A stretch of DNA of 64,000 bases, taken from Chryseobacterium soldanellicola. Its GTDB lineage: Bacteria > Bacteroidota > Bacteroidia > Flavobacteriales > Weeksellaceae. The stretch is from assembly GCF_900100115.1 (NCBI RefSeq), contig NZ_FNKL01000002.1:868001-932000 (forward strand). The letters are read 5' to 3'. Positions 1 through 9,322 of this stretch are shown one piece after another. The notes under the pieces were generated by a model. That model was given only the letters and a program-made list of their open reading frames with translations. It searched no databases and was not told the DNA's origin. Both the position numbers and the translations under genes were made by a program. The first letter of the stretch is position 1. Every line of letters starts with the position of its first letter.

Positions 1-935
1 AGATGCTCGCCCAGAAGTATTCCGAGGAAAGAAAATAAGGCATTTATCTTCACTTTTGAACCTACAACGAACGGCAGAATGATATTTCCGTCCACAATAT
101 GAATTCCGATATATCCGATAATCACATAAATGCATGTGGCTGGAGTTCCTGTTGCAAAAGCAATAAAACAGGAAATTAAAAGTGAAATACATATTCCCAA
201 ATAAGGAATTACATTTAATAAACCGGTTAAAATAGCCAAAAGAACAGCATATTTTACACCTAAAATGGTCAAAACGATTGATGTAAGAATAGAAACAATC
301 AGCACCTGCAGACAAAGCCCGATGATGTATTTTTTTGTCATGATTCTTACTTCATTAACGACTTCCTGTACGCTGGATTTGTGTTTTTCATTAAAAACGG
401 TGACAATAAAATTATTTAAAATTCTTCTGTAATTTAAAATGAAAATGAAAAAAAGAATAAAAAATATGATAAATCCGAATCCGGTTGAAAATATTCCGAA
501 AGTGAAGCCTAAAATTACGCCTGAAGAAGAAAGAAGTTTATCTAAACCCTGATCAAGATAATCCAGCTGCTGATCAATTTTGATATGGAAAGTATCTGAA
601 ACCCAATGTTGTAAGCTGTTAAAAACAACCGTTGATTGTACCCTTAAATGCGGTAGATCCTTACTAAAGCTAGAGAGTTGCGATCCAAAAAAGTAAACCA
701 GTCCGGATAAAATCATCAACATGATCATCAAAGAAGTCAATGTGGAAAAAGACCTCGGAAATCTAAGTTTTTTCTCCAAAAAAGAAGCGAAAGGCAAAAA
801 CAGCATCGCCATCAGAAATGCCAGGAAAAATGGTGCTAAAATACTCTGTCCCAATGCCAAAAGATAGCCAAGCCCTATGATGGAGATCACGACAAGGGTA
901 AGTTTAACAAGGAAGGGTAATCGAAGAAAATTCAT
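1..935 (-). CDS. AI-2E family transporter / permease (3' end cut by window edge)
   Basis: Translating the minus strand from the ATG at 935 gives a continuous, strongly hydrophobic frame to the window edge (about 311 residues). It has several membrane helices, a central polar stretch (about residues 80-150) and the PYLG-containing helix pair typical of the AI-2E transporter family (PF01594). Members are eight-helix inner-membrane proteins; some act as exporters or Na+/H+ antiporters, so AI-2 itself is not an established substrate here. The last part of the family's C-terminal region lies outside the window. It follows lon on the same strand but is separated from it by a strong terminator, so it is probably transcribed on its own. 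Confidence 0.8.
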   Translation of the reverse strand, partial: MNFLRLPFLVKLTLVVISIIGLGYLLALGQSILAPFFLAFLMAMLFLPFASFLEKKLRFPRSFSTLTSLMIMLMILSGLVYFFGSQLSSFSKDLPHLRVQSTVVFNSLQHWVSDTFHIKIDQQLDYLDQGLDKLLSSSGVILGFTFGIFSTGFGFIIFFILFFIFILNYRRILNNFIVTVFNEKHKSSVQEVVNEVRIMTKKYIIGLCLQVLIVSILTSIVLTILGVKYAVLLAILTGLLNVIPYLGICISLLISCFIAFATGTPATCIYVIIGYIGIHIVDGNIILPFVVGSKVKINALFSFLGILLGEH

Positions 936-1092
936 ACATTCAAATCTGTTGCATAAAAATAAGAAAAACCCTCCGGATTTGAGTTTATATTTATTTAATT
1001 AACGTTTATTATTTAATTTATGAAAAATTAGCCGGCTCTGTTAAGACAAATTTGATAACCAATGTCATCAATTATTATTGTAAAAATCAAAA

Positions 1093-1124
1093 AAAACACG
1101 CCTCCAAAAATTGTGGCGTGTTTT
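1093..1124 (-). terminator. Rho-independent terminator of lon
   Basis: A perfect 10-bp stem (1093-1102 with 1115-1124, arms AAAACACGCC and GGCGTGTTTT) encloses a 12-nt loop. Read on the minus strand it ends in a run of eight T. It lies 33 bp beyond the lon stop codon. Confidence 0.85.
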
Positions 1125-1156
1125 TCTTGTATTGAGAAGTTATATGTAACTATAAA

Positions 1157-3562
1157 TTATTTTTCAAGAGCAATTTCAATAACTTCTTCCATTTTATTGA
1201 CGTAATGCACTTTCAGATTTTTCAAATAATCTTTTTTGATCTCTTCAACATCTTTTCTGTTGGCTTCACAAAGGATCACATCTTTTACTCCGGCTCTTGT
1301 TGCGGCGAGAAGCTTTTCTTTAATTCCGCCTACAGGAAGCACTTTTCCTCTTAATGTAATCTCGCCGGTCATGGCAAGATGAGGTTTTACTTTTTTATTT
1401 TTAAAAGAAGAAACCATTGAGGTCAGCATTGCTATTCCCGCAGAAGGTCCGTCTTTTGGTGTTGCCCCTTCCGGAACGTGAACGTGGATATTTTTCTTTT
1501 CAATATCTTCCTGAGAAATCCCGAGTTCATCGTGTTTTGCCTTTATATATTCCAAAGCAATTGTCGCGGATTCTTTCATCACCGTTCCCAGGTTTCCTGT
1601 CATTGTCAGAGCTCCTTTTCCGTTGCTTAAAATGCTTTCAATGAATAAGATATCTCCGCCAACGCTTGTCCATGCAAGGCCTGTTACAACTCCCGGAACA
1701 TCCGTAAGCTCAGATAAGCTTTTCGGTCTTGGAACTCCCAAAATTTCATCTACTTTTTCAAGCGAAATTTTAGAATCATATTCCCTTAATAAAGCCGTCT
1801 GCAATGCTACCCAACGGGCAACGGATGCTATTCTTTTTTCCAGACTTCTTACACCGCTTTCTGAGGTGTGAGCTTCGATAATATGTTTTAATTCAGCATT
1901 TCCGAGTTTGAAAGATTTTGTATCCAAACCGTTTTCTTCCTGCTGTTTTTTAATTAAATGTCTTTTCGCAATCTCGATTTTTTCTTCCAAGGTATAACCC
2001 GCGATCTGAATGATTTCCATTCTGTCCAAAAGTGGAGTCTGGATTGTTGATAGCGAGTTGGCTGTTGCAATAAACATTACTTTAGACAGATCATAGCCCA
2101 TTTCTAAGAAATTATCATAGAAGGCTTTATTCTGTTCAGGATCAAGGACTTCCAGAAGTGCCGAGCTCGGATCTCCGTGAATACCTTTCCCAACTTTATC
2201 GATCTCATCCAGCACGATCACAGGATTTGAGGTTCCGGCTTTTTTAATGGACTGAAGAATTCTTCCCGCCATTGCACCGATGTAGGTTTTTCTGTGACCA
2301 CGGATTTCACTTTCATCGTGAAGCCCGCCCAAAGAAACGCGGACGTATTTTCTCCCCAAGGCATCGGCAACAGACTTTCCTAACGAAGTTTTACCCACTC
2401 CCGGAGGCCCTACCAATAATAAAATCGGGGATTTCATGTTGTTTTTTAATTTTAAAACAGCCATGTGCTCCAAAATTCTTTTCTTGATGTCTTCTAACCC
2501 AAAATGTGCTTTATCTAAAACTTTTTCGGCTTTTTCAATGTCAAAAGTATCTTTGGTGAATGTATCCCAAGGCAGATCTGTAAAGAAATCGAGGTAATTT
2601 CTCTGAACGTTGTAGTCCGGTGAATTAGGATTTTGTCTCTGTAATCTGCTGATTTCCTTTTGGAAATGATCTTCAACCTCGGAATTCCAGGTTTTTGTTC
2701 TTGCTTTTTTAATTAAATCTTCAACATCACTTTCCGGCCCGCCTCCCAATTCATCCTGGATGGTTCTGATTTGCTGATTCAGAAAGTATTCTCGCTGCTG
2801 TTTGTCAAGATCCTTCGATGTTTTTTGATGAATCTGATTTCTCAATTCCAGCTTTCTGAAATCTTCGTGCATCATTTCATAACATTTATTGGCTCTTTCC
2901 ATTAAATTTTTCTCTTCAAGCAGCTTTTGCTTTTCAGTAGATGAAAAATTAGCGTTGGTGCAGATAAAATTTAATAGATCATCATTGTTATTGATGTTTT
3001 TGATCGCAAAATTCGCTGCATTCGGGATATTCGGGTCAAGCTCAATAATTTTTAATGCTAAATCTTTAACATTTTCCAGTAAAGCTTCGTATTCTTCCTT
3101 ATTTTTAGGTTTTCCGTCTTTTAATTTTGAAATTTCAGCTTTAAAATACGGTTGGGTTTCAACGAAGTTTTTAATCTTAAACCTGTGAAAGCCTTTGGTG
3201 ATCGCCGTAATATTACCTTCAGGAAGTTTAATGATCTTAATAATCTTGGCTAAAGTTCCGGTCTGGTAAAGATCTTTTTCAGTCGGCTGCTCAATATCTG
3301 AGTTTTTCTGGCTTACAATTCCGATAAAATCTCCATTTTTCTGGGCTTCCTCTAAAAGCTGTATAGAGGCTTTTCTCCCTGCAGTAATAGGAATTACCAC
3401 ATTAGGGAACATTACCATATTTCTTACAGGAAGTATCGGGAATATTTTTTGCTCGGAATTTTTTTCAGTTTCCGAAAGATCTGCAAGGCTGATTTCTTCG
3501 GCTACAATATCAAACCCATCACTTATCATTTCCTCCAGACTCATATCTTCAAATTCTGTCAT
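1157..3562 (-). CDS. lon: ATP-dependent protease Lon (endopeptidase La)
   Basis: Cytoplasmic AAA+ serine protease that degrades misfolded and regulatory proteins. From the ATG at 3562 it is 801 residues. The Lon N-terminal substrate domain spans about residues 38-230. The AAA+ module has Walker A GPPGVGKT (385-392) and Walker B VIVLDEID (448-455). The protease domain has the Ser-Lys dyad: Ser707 in GPSAG and Lys748 in GGIKEK. The frame stays open six codons further to a TTG at 3580. I prefer the ATG at 3562 because the TTG lies inside a perfect palindrome that looks like an operator. The gene diverges from the foldase gene at 3823 and ends at a strong terminator. Confidence 0.97.
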   Translation of the reverse strand: MTEFEDMSLEEMISDGFDIVAEEISLADLSETEKNSEQKIFPILPVRNMVMFPNVVIPITAGRKASIQLLEEAQKNGDFIGIVSQKNSDIEQPTEKDLYQTGTLAKIIKIIKLPEGNITAITKGFHRFKIKNFVETQPYFKAEISKLKDGKPKNKEEYEALLENVKDLALKIIELDPNIPNAANFAIKNINNNDDLLNFICTNANFSSTEKQKLLEEKNLMERANKCYEMMHEDFRKLELRNQIHQKTSKDLDKQQREYFLNQQIRTIQDELGGGPESDVEDLIKKARTKTWNSEVEDHFQKEISRLQRQNPNSPDYNVQRNYLDFFTDLPWDTFTKDTFDIEKAEKVLDKAHFGLEDIKKRILEHMAVLKLKNNMKSPILLLVGPPGVGKTSLGKSVADALGRKYVRVSLGGLHDESEIRGHRKTYIGAMAGRILQSIKKAGTSNPVIVLDEIDKVGKGIHGDPSSALLEVLDPEQNKAFYDNFLEMGYDLSKVMFIATANSLSTIQTPLLDRMEIIQIAGYTLEEKIEIAKRHLIKKQQEENGLDTKSFKLGNAELKHIIEAHTSESGVRSLEKRIASVARWVALQTALLREYDSKISLEKVDEILGVPRPKSLSELTDVPGVVTGLAWTSVGGDILFIESILSNGKGALTMTGNLGTVMKESATIALEYIKAKHDELGISQEDIEKKNIHVHVPEGATPKDGPSAGIAMLTSMVSSFKNKKVKPHLAMTGEITLRGKVLPVGGIKEKLLAATRAGVKDVILCEANRKDVEEIKKDYLKNLKVHYVNKMEEVIEIALEK

Positions 3563-3571
3563 AGTTAAATC

Positions 3572-3590
3572 AAATGACAAATTGTCATTT
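3572..3590. promoter_or_regulatory. 19-bp palindrome just upstream of lon
   Basis: Two perfect 9-bp arms (AAATGACAA and TTGTCATTT) flank a single central base, 10 bp upstream of the preferred lon ATG. This could be an operator for a dimeric regulator or a small leader hairpin. No regulator can be named from the sequence. Confidence 0.45.
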
Positions 3591-3761
3591 TCGTTTTAAA
3601 TCGTTAACGTGAAATTACGCAATATGCGGTAAATAGTTGTAACATATTAGGTATCTCTAAAATGCACAATACCTATGCCATTTGTTTTTTGATAAAAAAT
3701 ATGGTCAAAATTTCCTTTTTTGTATTATTTGAATTTTAAAAATTAAAATAAAGGTCTTATA

Positions 3762-3793
3762 TTTCTGTAATTTCTTAAAAATGTGTATTTTCG
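3762..3793 (+). promoter_or_regulatory. Possible promoter of the foldase gene
   Basis: TATTTTCG (3786-3793) resembles the Bacteroidota -7 element TAnnTTTG. It sits 18 bp after TTTCTG, a poor match to the -33 TTTG. The ATG is 29 bp downstream. The remaining 3581-3760 is AT-rich divergent spacer with one 7-bp inverted repeat (3648-3654 with 3669-3675). Confidence 0.35.
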
Positions 3794-3822
3794 CAAACTG
3801 ATAAAAAACTATAATTTATATA

Positions 3823-5970
3823 ATGGCAATTTTAGGACAAATTAGGAGTAAGCCTTGGCTTTTGATGGGAGTGATTGCATTGGCGCTTTTGGCGTTCCTT
3901 GTAAACCCCGATAGTATCGATAAGGTTTTCGGTAAGAATCCTGATGTTTTAGGAAAAGTGAACGGTGAAAAAATTACCCGTGAAGAGTTTAACGATCAAC
4001 TTTTCGTGCTACAACAACAGGCTGAGCAACAAGGTCAACCAAAGAACGGCCTTGAAGAACAAGCTTGGCAACTGCTTGTACAATCGAAACTGATCAAACA
4101 GCAATTCGAAAAAATGGGCTTTGAAATGACGGAAGATTATTTCTGGAGTCAGATCCAGTATGATCAGATGTTTGCTCAGCAAAAGCAATTTTTCGACGAA
4201 AAAGGTAATTTTAAGACGCAGGAGCTTAAAAAACAAGTTGAAGATTTAAAAGCACAACAGCCTGAAGGCTACAACCAATGGTTAAAGTCAAGAAAGTCTA
4301 TTGAGTATAGAATTATGGCTAGACAGGTGTTTGCAAATATTTCTACAGGAGTTACAACAGGTAAAAAAGAAGCGGAAGAATTAATGAGAGAAAGAGATCA
4401 GTTAGCTGATATCGATTTTGTAAAAGTTGATTACTCTTCATACCTTCAGAAAAATAATATCAAAGTTACGACTGAGGATTTAGCTAATTATATCAATCAG
4501 CATCCTGTAATGTTCAAAACTGAGGCAAGCAGAAACTTAGGTATTGCTTATTTTCCATCTAAACCGAGTGCGGCTGATGATGCAGCAGCTCAGAAAGAGA
4601 TCACAAAATTGTTCTCTGCAGGATCTGATGCAAGCGGCGGTACGGAAAATTTTCAGAATACCAAGAACGACTCTATGTTTGTAACGGCAAATTCTGATAT
4701 GCCTTTCAACCCTCAGTATTTGAAGCCGACTCAGTTGCCACAAACAATCCAAGGTCAGATTGCAACTGCTACAGTTGGACAGACTTTCGGGCCATATAAA
4801 GAGCAAAACTTCTATGTAGTTTCTAAATTGGTTGATAAAAAGACTTCGGATTCTACATTGTCAAGACATATTTTGATCGCATTTAAAGGAAGTCCTGCGG
4901 GAGAAGGCGTTTCAAGATCTAAAGAACAGGCTAAGAAATTAGCAGATTCTATCGGAGCTATCGTAAAAGCTAATCCGGCGAAATTCACGGAATTTCTTAA
5001 ACTTTCAAACGATCCAAATTCTGCCGCTCAAGGGGGTAGCTTAGGGTGGACAACCCCTGAAACTCCTTTCGTTCCTGAATTCTTAACATATTTAGCGAAC
5101 AATCCTAAAGGTGCTACAGGTGTTGTAGAAACTCAATTCGGATATCATATCATTAATATTGAAGATAAAAAAGCCGGAGCAATGGGCTATAAAGTAGCTA
5201 ATTTAGTGAAAGCGATTAAGCCTTCTGACGCTACGGAAGCTGAAAACGATAAGAAAGCAAGAAGATTCATCCAGCAAGTTCAAGGTAAATCTTTCAACGA
5301 TTTTGTCAATATTGCTAAAAAAGGAAACTATCAGTTCTCTAATCCTAAACAGGCTAAAAGATTTGACGGACAGCTTCAGGGCTTAGGAACAGATAAAGAC
5401 GGAGAAATTCTTGCCTGGGCTTTTGATAAGAAAAGAGAAAAAGGTGATACAGAATTCTTTACTGTTGACGGAACCGGCGATAAAATCGTAGTTTATTTAA
5501 ACGGAAAACAGGAAAAAGGAACTGCTGATCCTGAATCTGTAAGAGATCAGATTGAGGTGGTTGTTAAAAATAAATTAGCGGCAAAACAAATCTCTGAGAA
5601 GATTGGTAAAGCAGGTAATTTAGATCAGATTGCAAAACAATTTGCTACTACAAAACAATCTGCACAGGTTAATTTATTAAATCCATCAGTTGCAGGCGCA
5701 ATGGAGCCTAAGGTTGCAGGAGCTGCATTCGGAGTTAAGAAAGGACAGCTTTCTAAGCCGGTAGAGGGTGGAACAGGAGTTTATGTTTTGATCAAAAAGA
5801 ACGAAACAATCAACAAGCAGCCTGGTGATCTTAAGCAATTCACGGAGTCTGTAACTCAGAGAAATCAGGGTATGTTTGGGCAGGCTTGGTTAAAGAGCTT
5901 ACAAGACAACGCCAAAATTGATGACTATAGAATTGAGATCTGGGGTAAGCTTGGAAATCAGCAACAATAA
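3823..5970 (+). CDS. PpiD/SurA-like periplasmic peptidyl-prolyl isomerase
   Basis: Membrane-anchored periplasmic foldase of 715 residues. It has a short cytoplasmic start, one transmembrane helix (about residues 12-27), a SurA/PpiD-type N-terminal helical domain rich in Gln and Lys (about 38-170), and a parvulin-type PPIC domain at about 345-446 beginning SRHILIAFKG and ending FGYHIINIED. A second, less conserved isomerase-like half follows. The architecture matches PpiD, which helps outer-membrane and secreted proteins fold as they leave the Sec translocon. The gene is flanked by its own possible promoter and a terminator, so it is probably monocistronic. Catalytic activity is inferred from the family; parvulin domains in such proteins are sometimes inactive. 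Confidence 0.9.
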   Translation: MAILGQIRSKPWLLMGVIALALLAFLVNPDSIDKVFGKNPDVLGKVNGEKITREEFNDQLFVLQQQAEQQGQPKNGLEEQAWQLLVQSKLIKQQFEKMGFEMTEDYFWSQIQYDQMFAQQKQFFDEKGNFKTQELKKQVEDLKAQQPEGYNQWLKSRKSIEYRIMARQVFANISTGVTTGKKEAEELMRERDQLADIDFVKVDYSSYLQKNNIKVTTEDLANYINQHPVMFKTEASRNLGIAYFPSKPSAADDAAAQKEITKLFSAGSDASGGTENFQNTKNDSMFVTANSDMPFNPQYLKPTQLPQTIQGQIATATVGQTFGPYKEQNFYVVSKLVDKKTSDSTLSRHILIAFKGSPAGEGVSRSKEQAKKLADSIGAIVKANPAKFTEFLKLSNDPNSAAQGGSLGWTTPETPFVPEFLTYLANNPKGATGVVETQFGYHIINIEDKKAGAMGYKVANLVKAIKPSDATEAENDKKARRFIQQVQGKSFNDFVNIAKKGNYQFSNPKQAKRFDGQLQGLGTDKDGEILAWAFDKKREKGDTEFFTVDGTGDKIVVYLNGKQEKGTADPESVRDQIEVVVKNKLAAKQISEKIGKAGNLDQIAKQFATTKQSAQVNLLNPSVAGAMEPKVAGAAFGVKKGQLSKPVEGGTGVYVLIKKNETINKQPGDLKQFTESVTQRNQGMFGQAWLKSLQDNAKIDDYRIEIWGKLGNQQQ

Positions 5971-5992
5971 GAAATTAAATTTCAATGATATT

Positions 5993-6022
5993 AAAAGTGG
6001 CAAAATTTTTGCCACTTTTTTT
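5993..6022 (+). terminator. Rho-independent terminator after the foldase gene
   Basis: The stem AAAAGTGGCAAAA / TTTTTGCCACTTTT is followed by a T tract, 22 bp after the stop codon. Confidence 0.85.
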
Positions 6023-6067
6023 GTATTTAACGCAGAGCAATAAACAAAAACATTAATTTAAATGTAG

Positions 6068-6075
6068 TATATTTG
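6068..6075 (+). promoter_or_regulatory. -7 promoter element for the mlaD-like gene
   Basis: TATATTTG is an exact TAnnTTTG match 21 bp before the GTG start. No clear -33 TTTG is visible at the usual spacing. Confidence 0.45.
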
Positions 6076-6096
6076 CTCATAGAAAAAATTTAGCAA

Positions 6097-7047
6097 GTGA
6101 AGTTCAGTAAAGAATTAAAAGCTGGTATTATAGCGCTTTTAGCCATTGTAGGCTTTGTGCTGTTGTTTCAATTCATGAAAGGCAGAAGCCTTTTTACAAC
6201 CGATAATATATTTTACGCGAGATATGATAATGTAGAGGGACTGGCACAATCTTCACCAGTTTCCATCAATGGATTAAAGGTGGGGCAGGTTGATAAAATC
6301 ATTCCTCAGACAACAAAAGACGGAAAAATCCATTTTGTTGTAAAAGTTACTGTTGATAATAATTTTGAATTTTCAAAAAATTCAACACTTGAAATTTTTG
6401 AGCCGGGATTAATGTCCGGTAAAGAAATGAGAGTAAATCTTTCATACGGCGGTGTTACTGCAAAAGATGGCGATACTTTACAGGGTGCTTTCAAATTGGG
6501 GACTTTGGGAAGCCTTTCTTCTCAGGTTGGCCCTGTTAAAGATCAGTTACAAACTGTTTTGTACAGAGTTGATTCTTTAATGTCGAGTGCTAACCAGGTT
6601 GTCAACGCACAAAACAGAGAAGAAATCAGGTTATTGCTTACCAATCTTAATAAAACTGTAGGTGCACTACAAACCACTGCAGGAAGTGTCAACAGTTTGG
6701 TCGGTCATAATGACCCTAAACTTCAAAAAGTACTGGATGATGCAAGCCTTACCATGCAAAGTGGTAAAGTGACTTTAGATAAATACGGAAACCTTGCCGA
6801 AAGCATTGATACCAAAAGATTAAATGCAACAATTGCTAATCTGGATGCTACCGTTGGTAAGCTTAATGATGTTGTTGCCGGAATTAATAACGGGCAGGGA
6901 AGCTTAGGAAAACTGATGAAGGACGAGCAGCTGTATAACAACTTAAATTCTGCGTCTACCAACCTGAATTCATTAATTGAAGACATGAAAGCCAATCCGA
7001 AAAGATATATTAATTTCTCGGTTTTTGGTAAGAACAATAAAAACTAA
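6097..7047 (+). CDS. MlaD/MCE family protein (lipid transport substrate-binding)
   Basis: 316 residues with a single N-terminal transmembrane helix (about 9-26). An MCE/MlaD domain follows (about 36-112; DNVEGLAQSSPVSINGLKVG), then a long helical C-terminal region predicted to face the periplasm. MlaD-type proteins form hexameric rings that carry phospholipids between the inner and outer membranes. I see no mlaE or mlaF partner here; in Bacteroidota they are often elsewhere. The start is a GTG: no in-frame ATG precedes the conserved MKFSKELKAGI start, and the -7 element places transcription start about 15 bp upstream. The Fe-S protein gene follows after 5 bp, so the two are probably cotranscribed. 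Confidence 0.87.
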   Translation: MKFSKELKAGIIALLAIVGFVLLFQFMKGRSLFTTDNIFYARYDNVEGLAQSSPVSINGLKVGQVDKIIPQTTKDGKIHFVVKVTVDNNFEFSKNSTLEIFEPGLMSGKEMRVNLSYGGVTAKDGDTLQGAFKLGTLGSLSSQVGPVKDQLQTVLYRVDSLMSSANQVVNAQNREEIRLLLTNLNKTVGALQTTAGSVNSLVGHNDPKLQKVLDDASLTMQSGKVTLDKYGNLAESIDTKRLNATIANLDATVGKLNDVVAGINNGQGSLGKLMKDEQLYNNLNSASTNLNSLIEDMKANPKRYINFSVFGKNNKN

Positions 7048-7052
7048 ATACC

Positions 7053-8387
7053 ATGCAATATATCGATAATATTATTTTTCTGATTTTATTGGTTGCTGGT
7101 TTTGGACTGTTTGGGAAAAGTCTGCAGAAGATTTACAGAAACATCAGATTAGGACGAGAGATCAACCGGAACGACAGAAAAGCAGAGCGCTGGGAAACCA
7201 TGGCACGGGTTGCAATGGGACAGAGCAAAATGGTAAAAAGACCGGTAGCAGGTATTTTACACCTTTTCGTATATGTAGGTTTTGTCATTATTAATATAGA
7301 ACTTCTTGAAATCATTGTTGACGGAATCTTTGGAACACACAGATTTTTGGCAACGGTTTTAGGACATGGCTTTTACAATTTCTTTACGGCAACTTTAGAG
7401 GTTTTAGCTCTTTTAGTTGTAATTGGAGTAGTTATATTTTTCATTCGAAGAAATTTTTACGGGGTGAAAAGATTAACGATGAAAGAACTTTTCGGATGGC
7501 CAAAACAAGATGCCAACTGGATTTTGATCATTGAATTTGCCTTGATGATCGCTTTCTTTACAATGAATTCTTCAGACTTAATTCTGCAGCATAGAGGTGT
7601 TTTTCCTGAACATGGAAGTTTTCCGATCAGTGGAATGACATTCGTTCCGTTTTTAGAAATTTTCAGTTTTGATAACGGATTTTTGTTCTTTGTAGAAAGA
7701 GGAGCTTGGTGGTTTCACTTTGTGGGGATTCTGTTTTTCATGAATTATCTTTATTATTCTAAACATTTACATATAATTTTGGCTTTTCCAAGTACGTGGT
7801 ACGCCAATTTGGAGAAAAAAGGGAAATTCAACAACTTAGACTCTGTGACCAAAGAGATCAAATTAATGATGGATCCAAACGCAGATCCTTACGCTGCTCC
7901 GGCAGAAGGTACGGAAGCTGATGTTCCTTCAAAATTTGGCGCGGAAGATGTTTTTGATTTAAACCAGGTTCAGCTATTAAATGCCTATTCCTGCACGGAA
8001 TGCGGAAGATGTACTTCCGTTTGTCCAGCCAATATTACAGGTAAAAAGCTGTCTCCAAGATTGATTTTAATGAAAACAAGAGATCGTCTGGAAGAAGTGG
8101 GAAGAAATATCGATAAAAACGGAAAATTTGAAGACGACGGTAAAAAGTTGTTGAATGATTATATCACAAAAGAAGAACTTTGGGCGTGTACAACGTGTAA
8201 TGCCTGTACGGAAGCCTGTCCGGTTTTATTAGATCCGCTTTCTATCATTTTTGAAATGAGAAGATTCCTGGTCATGGAACAGTCTGCTGCGCCACAGGAG
8301 TTGAATCTGATGATGACCAATGTAGAAAACAATGCCGCACCTTGGCAGTACAATCAAGCAGATCGTCTGAATTGGGCGAATGACTAA
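7053..8387 (+). CDS. Membrane (Fe-S)-binding protein, HdrC/GlpC-like electron carrier
   Basis: 444 residues. The N-terminal half has about five or six membrane helices with histidines, like a NarI/HdrE-type quinone-interacting domain. The C-terminal half holds two 4Fe-4S motifs, CTECGRCTSVC (from about residue 313) and CTTCNACTEAC (from about 379), each followed by the usual proline. Such proteins pass electrons between the quinone pool and a soluble CCG-domain partner; exactly that partner follows at 8467. The donor (lactate, glycolate, flavoprotein or other) cannot be read from the sequence. Confidence 0.85.
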   Translation: MQYIDNIIFLILLVAGFGLFGKSLQKIYRNIRLGREINRNDRKAERWETMARVAMGQSKMVKRPVAGILHLFVYVGFVIINIELLEIIVDGIFGTHRFLATVLGHGFYNFFTATLEVLALLVVIGVVIFFIRRNFYGVKRLTMKELFGWPKQDANWILIIEFALMIAFFTMNSSDLILQHRGVFPEHGSFPISGMTFVPFLEIFSFDNGFLFFVERGAWWFHFVGILFFMNYLYYSKHLHIILAFPSTWYANLEKKGKFNNLDSVTKEIKLMMDPNADPYAAPAEGTEADVPSKFGAEDVFDLNQVQLLNAYSCTECGRCTSVCPANITGKKLSPRLILMKTRDRLEEVGRNIDKNGKFEDDGKKLLNDYITKEELWACTTCNACTEACPVLLDPLSIIFEMRRFLVMEQSAAPQELNLMMTNVENNAAPWQYNQADRLNWAND

Positions 8388-8390
8388 ATA

Positions 8391-8462
8391 AGTTTACCAG
8401 TATATCAATGTATCAGTTTACCGATTATTACATTGCTAAATTGCTATATTGTTAAATTAAAA
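8391..8462. repeat. Degenerate period-8 tandem array (nine octamers)
   Basis: The whole spacer between the two Fe-S genes divides into consecutive octamers with no slippage: agtttacc, agtatatc, aatgtatc, agtttacc, gattatta, cattgcta, aattgcta, tattgtta, aattaaaa. Position 3 is T in all nine. Units 1 and 4 are identical. Position 8 is C in the first four and A in the rest. It has no coding frame. Confidence 0.6.
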
Positions 8463-8466
8463 TATA

Positions 8467-9252
8467 ATGGATTTCAATATAAAAACAATGGCAGAATATG
8501 CTGCCGAAGGAAAATCACCTGAAGTTTTATTTTGGGTGGGTTGTGCCGGAAGTTTCGATGACCGTGCCAAGAAAATTACGAAAGCATTTTGCAAGATATT
8601 AAATAAAATAGGTGTTGAATTTGCGGTTCTTGGGCAGGAAGAAAGCTGTACCGGAGATCCTGCAAAACGTGCTGGAAATGAATTTATTTTCCAGATGATG
8701 GCTTTAACCAATATTGAAATTCTGAATGCTTACGAGGTTAAAAAAATCGTAACGGCTTGTCCGCACTGCTTCAATACATTGAAGAATGAATATCCGAGCT
8801 TGGGAGGAAATTATGAGGTGGTTCACCATACTCAATTCCTGAAAAGCTTAATGGAAGATGGAAGATTAAAAATTGAAGGGGGTGCTTTTAAAGGTAAAAA
8901 AATCACTTTCCACGATCCTTGTTATCTTGGAAGAGCGAATAATGAATATGAAGCTCCGAGAATGCTGCTTGAAAAGCTTGATGCAGAACTTGTTGAAATG
9001 AAACGTTGCAAAACCAACGGACTTTGCTGTGGAGCAGGCGGCGCACAGATGTTCAAAGAACCGGAAAAAGGAAATAAGGACATCAATATCGAAAGAACGG
9101 AAGAAGCGCTGTCTTTTGAGCCTAAAGTGATCGCAACAGGTTGCCCGTTCTGTAATACAATGATGACCGATGGGGTGAAACATTTTAATAAAAATGAAGA
9201 AGTAGCCGTAAAAGACATCGTAGAGCTGCTTGCAGAAGCGGAAGATTTATAA
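8467..9252 (+). CDS. CCG-domain (Fe-S)-binding protein, HdrB/LutA-like
   Basis: 261 residues with two cysteine-rich CCG modules. The first includes WVGCAGSFDD (about residue 24), ESCTGDP and ACPHC. The second includes HDPCYLGR, LCCGAGGAQ and TGCPFC. These cysteine sets bind a noncubane 4Fe-4S cluster in HdrB and related proteins. It lies directly after the membrane 4Fe-4S subunit and probably forms one electron-transfer unit with it. It ends at a terminator. The physiological reductant or oxidant is unknown. Confidence 0.87.
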   Translation: MDFNIKTMAEYAAEGKSPEVLFWVGCAGSFDDRAKKITKAFCKILNKIGVEFAVLGQEESCTGDPAKRAGNEFIFQMMALTNIEILNAYEVKKIVTACPHCFNTLKNEYPSLGGNYEVVHHTQFLKSLMEDGRLKIEGGAFKGKKITFHDPCYLGRANNEYEAPRMLLEKLDAELVEMKRCKTNGLCCGAGGAQMFKEPEKGNKDINIERTEEALSFEPKVIATGCPFCNTMMTDGVKHFNKNEEVAVKDIVELLAEAEDL

Positions 9253-9275
9253 TGAAATAATTAAAAATATAGTAT

Positions 9276-9302
9276 AAACTCAGGAGCGATCTTGAGTTTT
9301 TT
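9276..9302 (+). terminator. Rho-independent terminator after the Fe-S pair
   Basis: A 9-bp stem with one G-T pair (9276-9284 with 9291-9299, AAACTCAGG / CTTGAGTTT) and a 6-nt loop is followed by T's, 23 bp after the stop. It lies between convergent genes. Confidence 0.8.
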
Positions 9303-9322
9303 ATTTATAAATGATAATGAAA

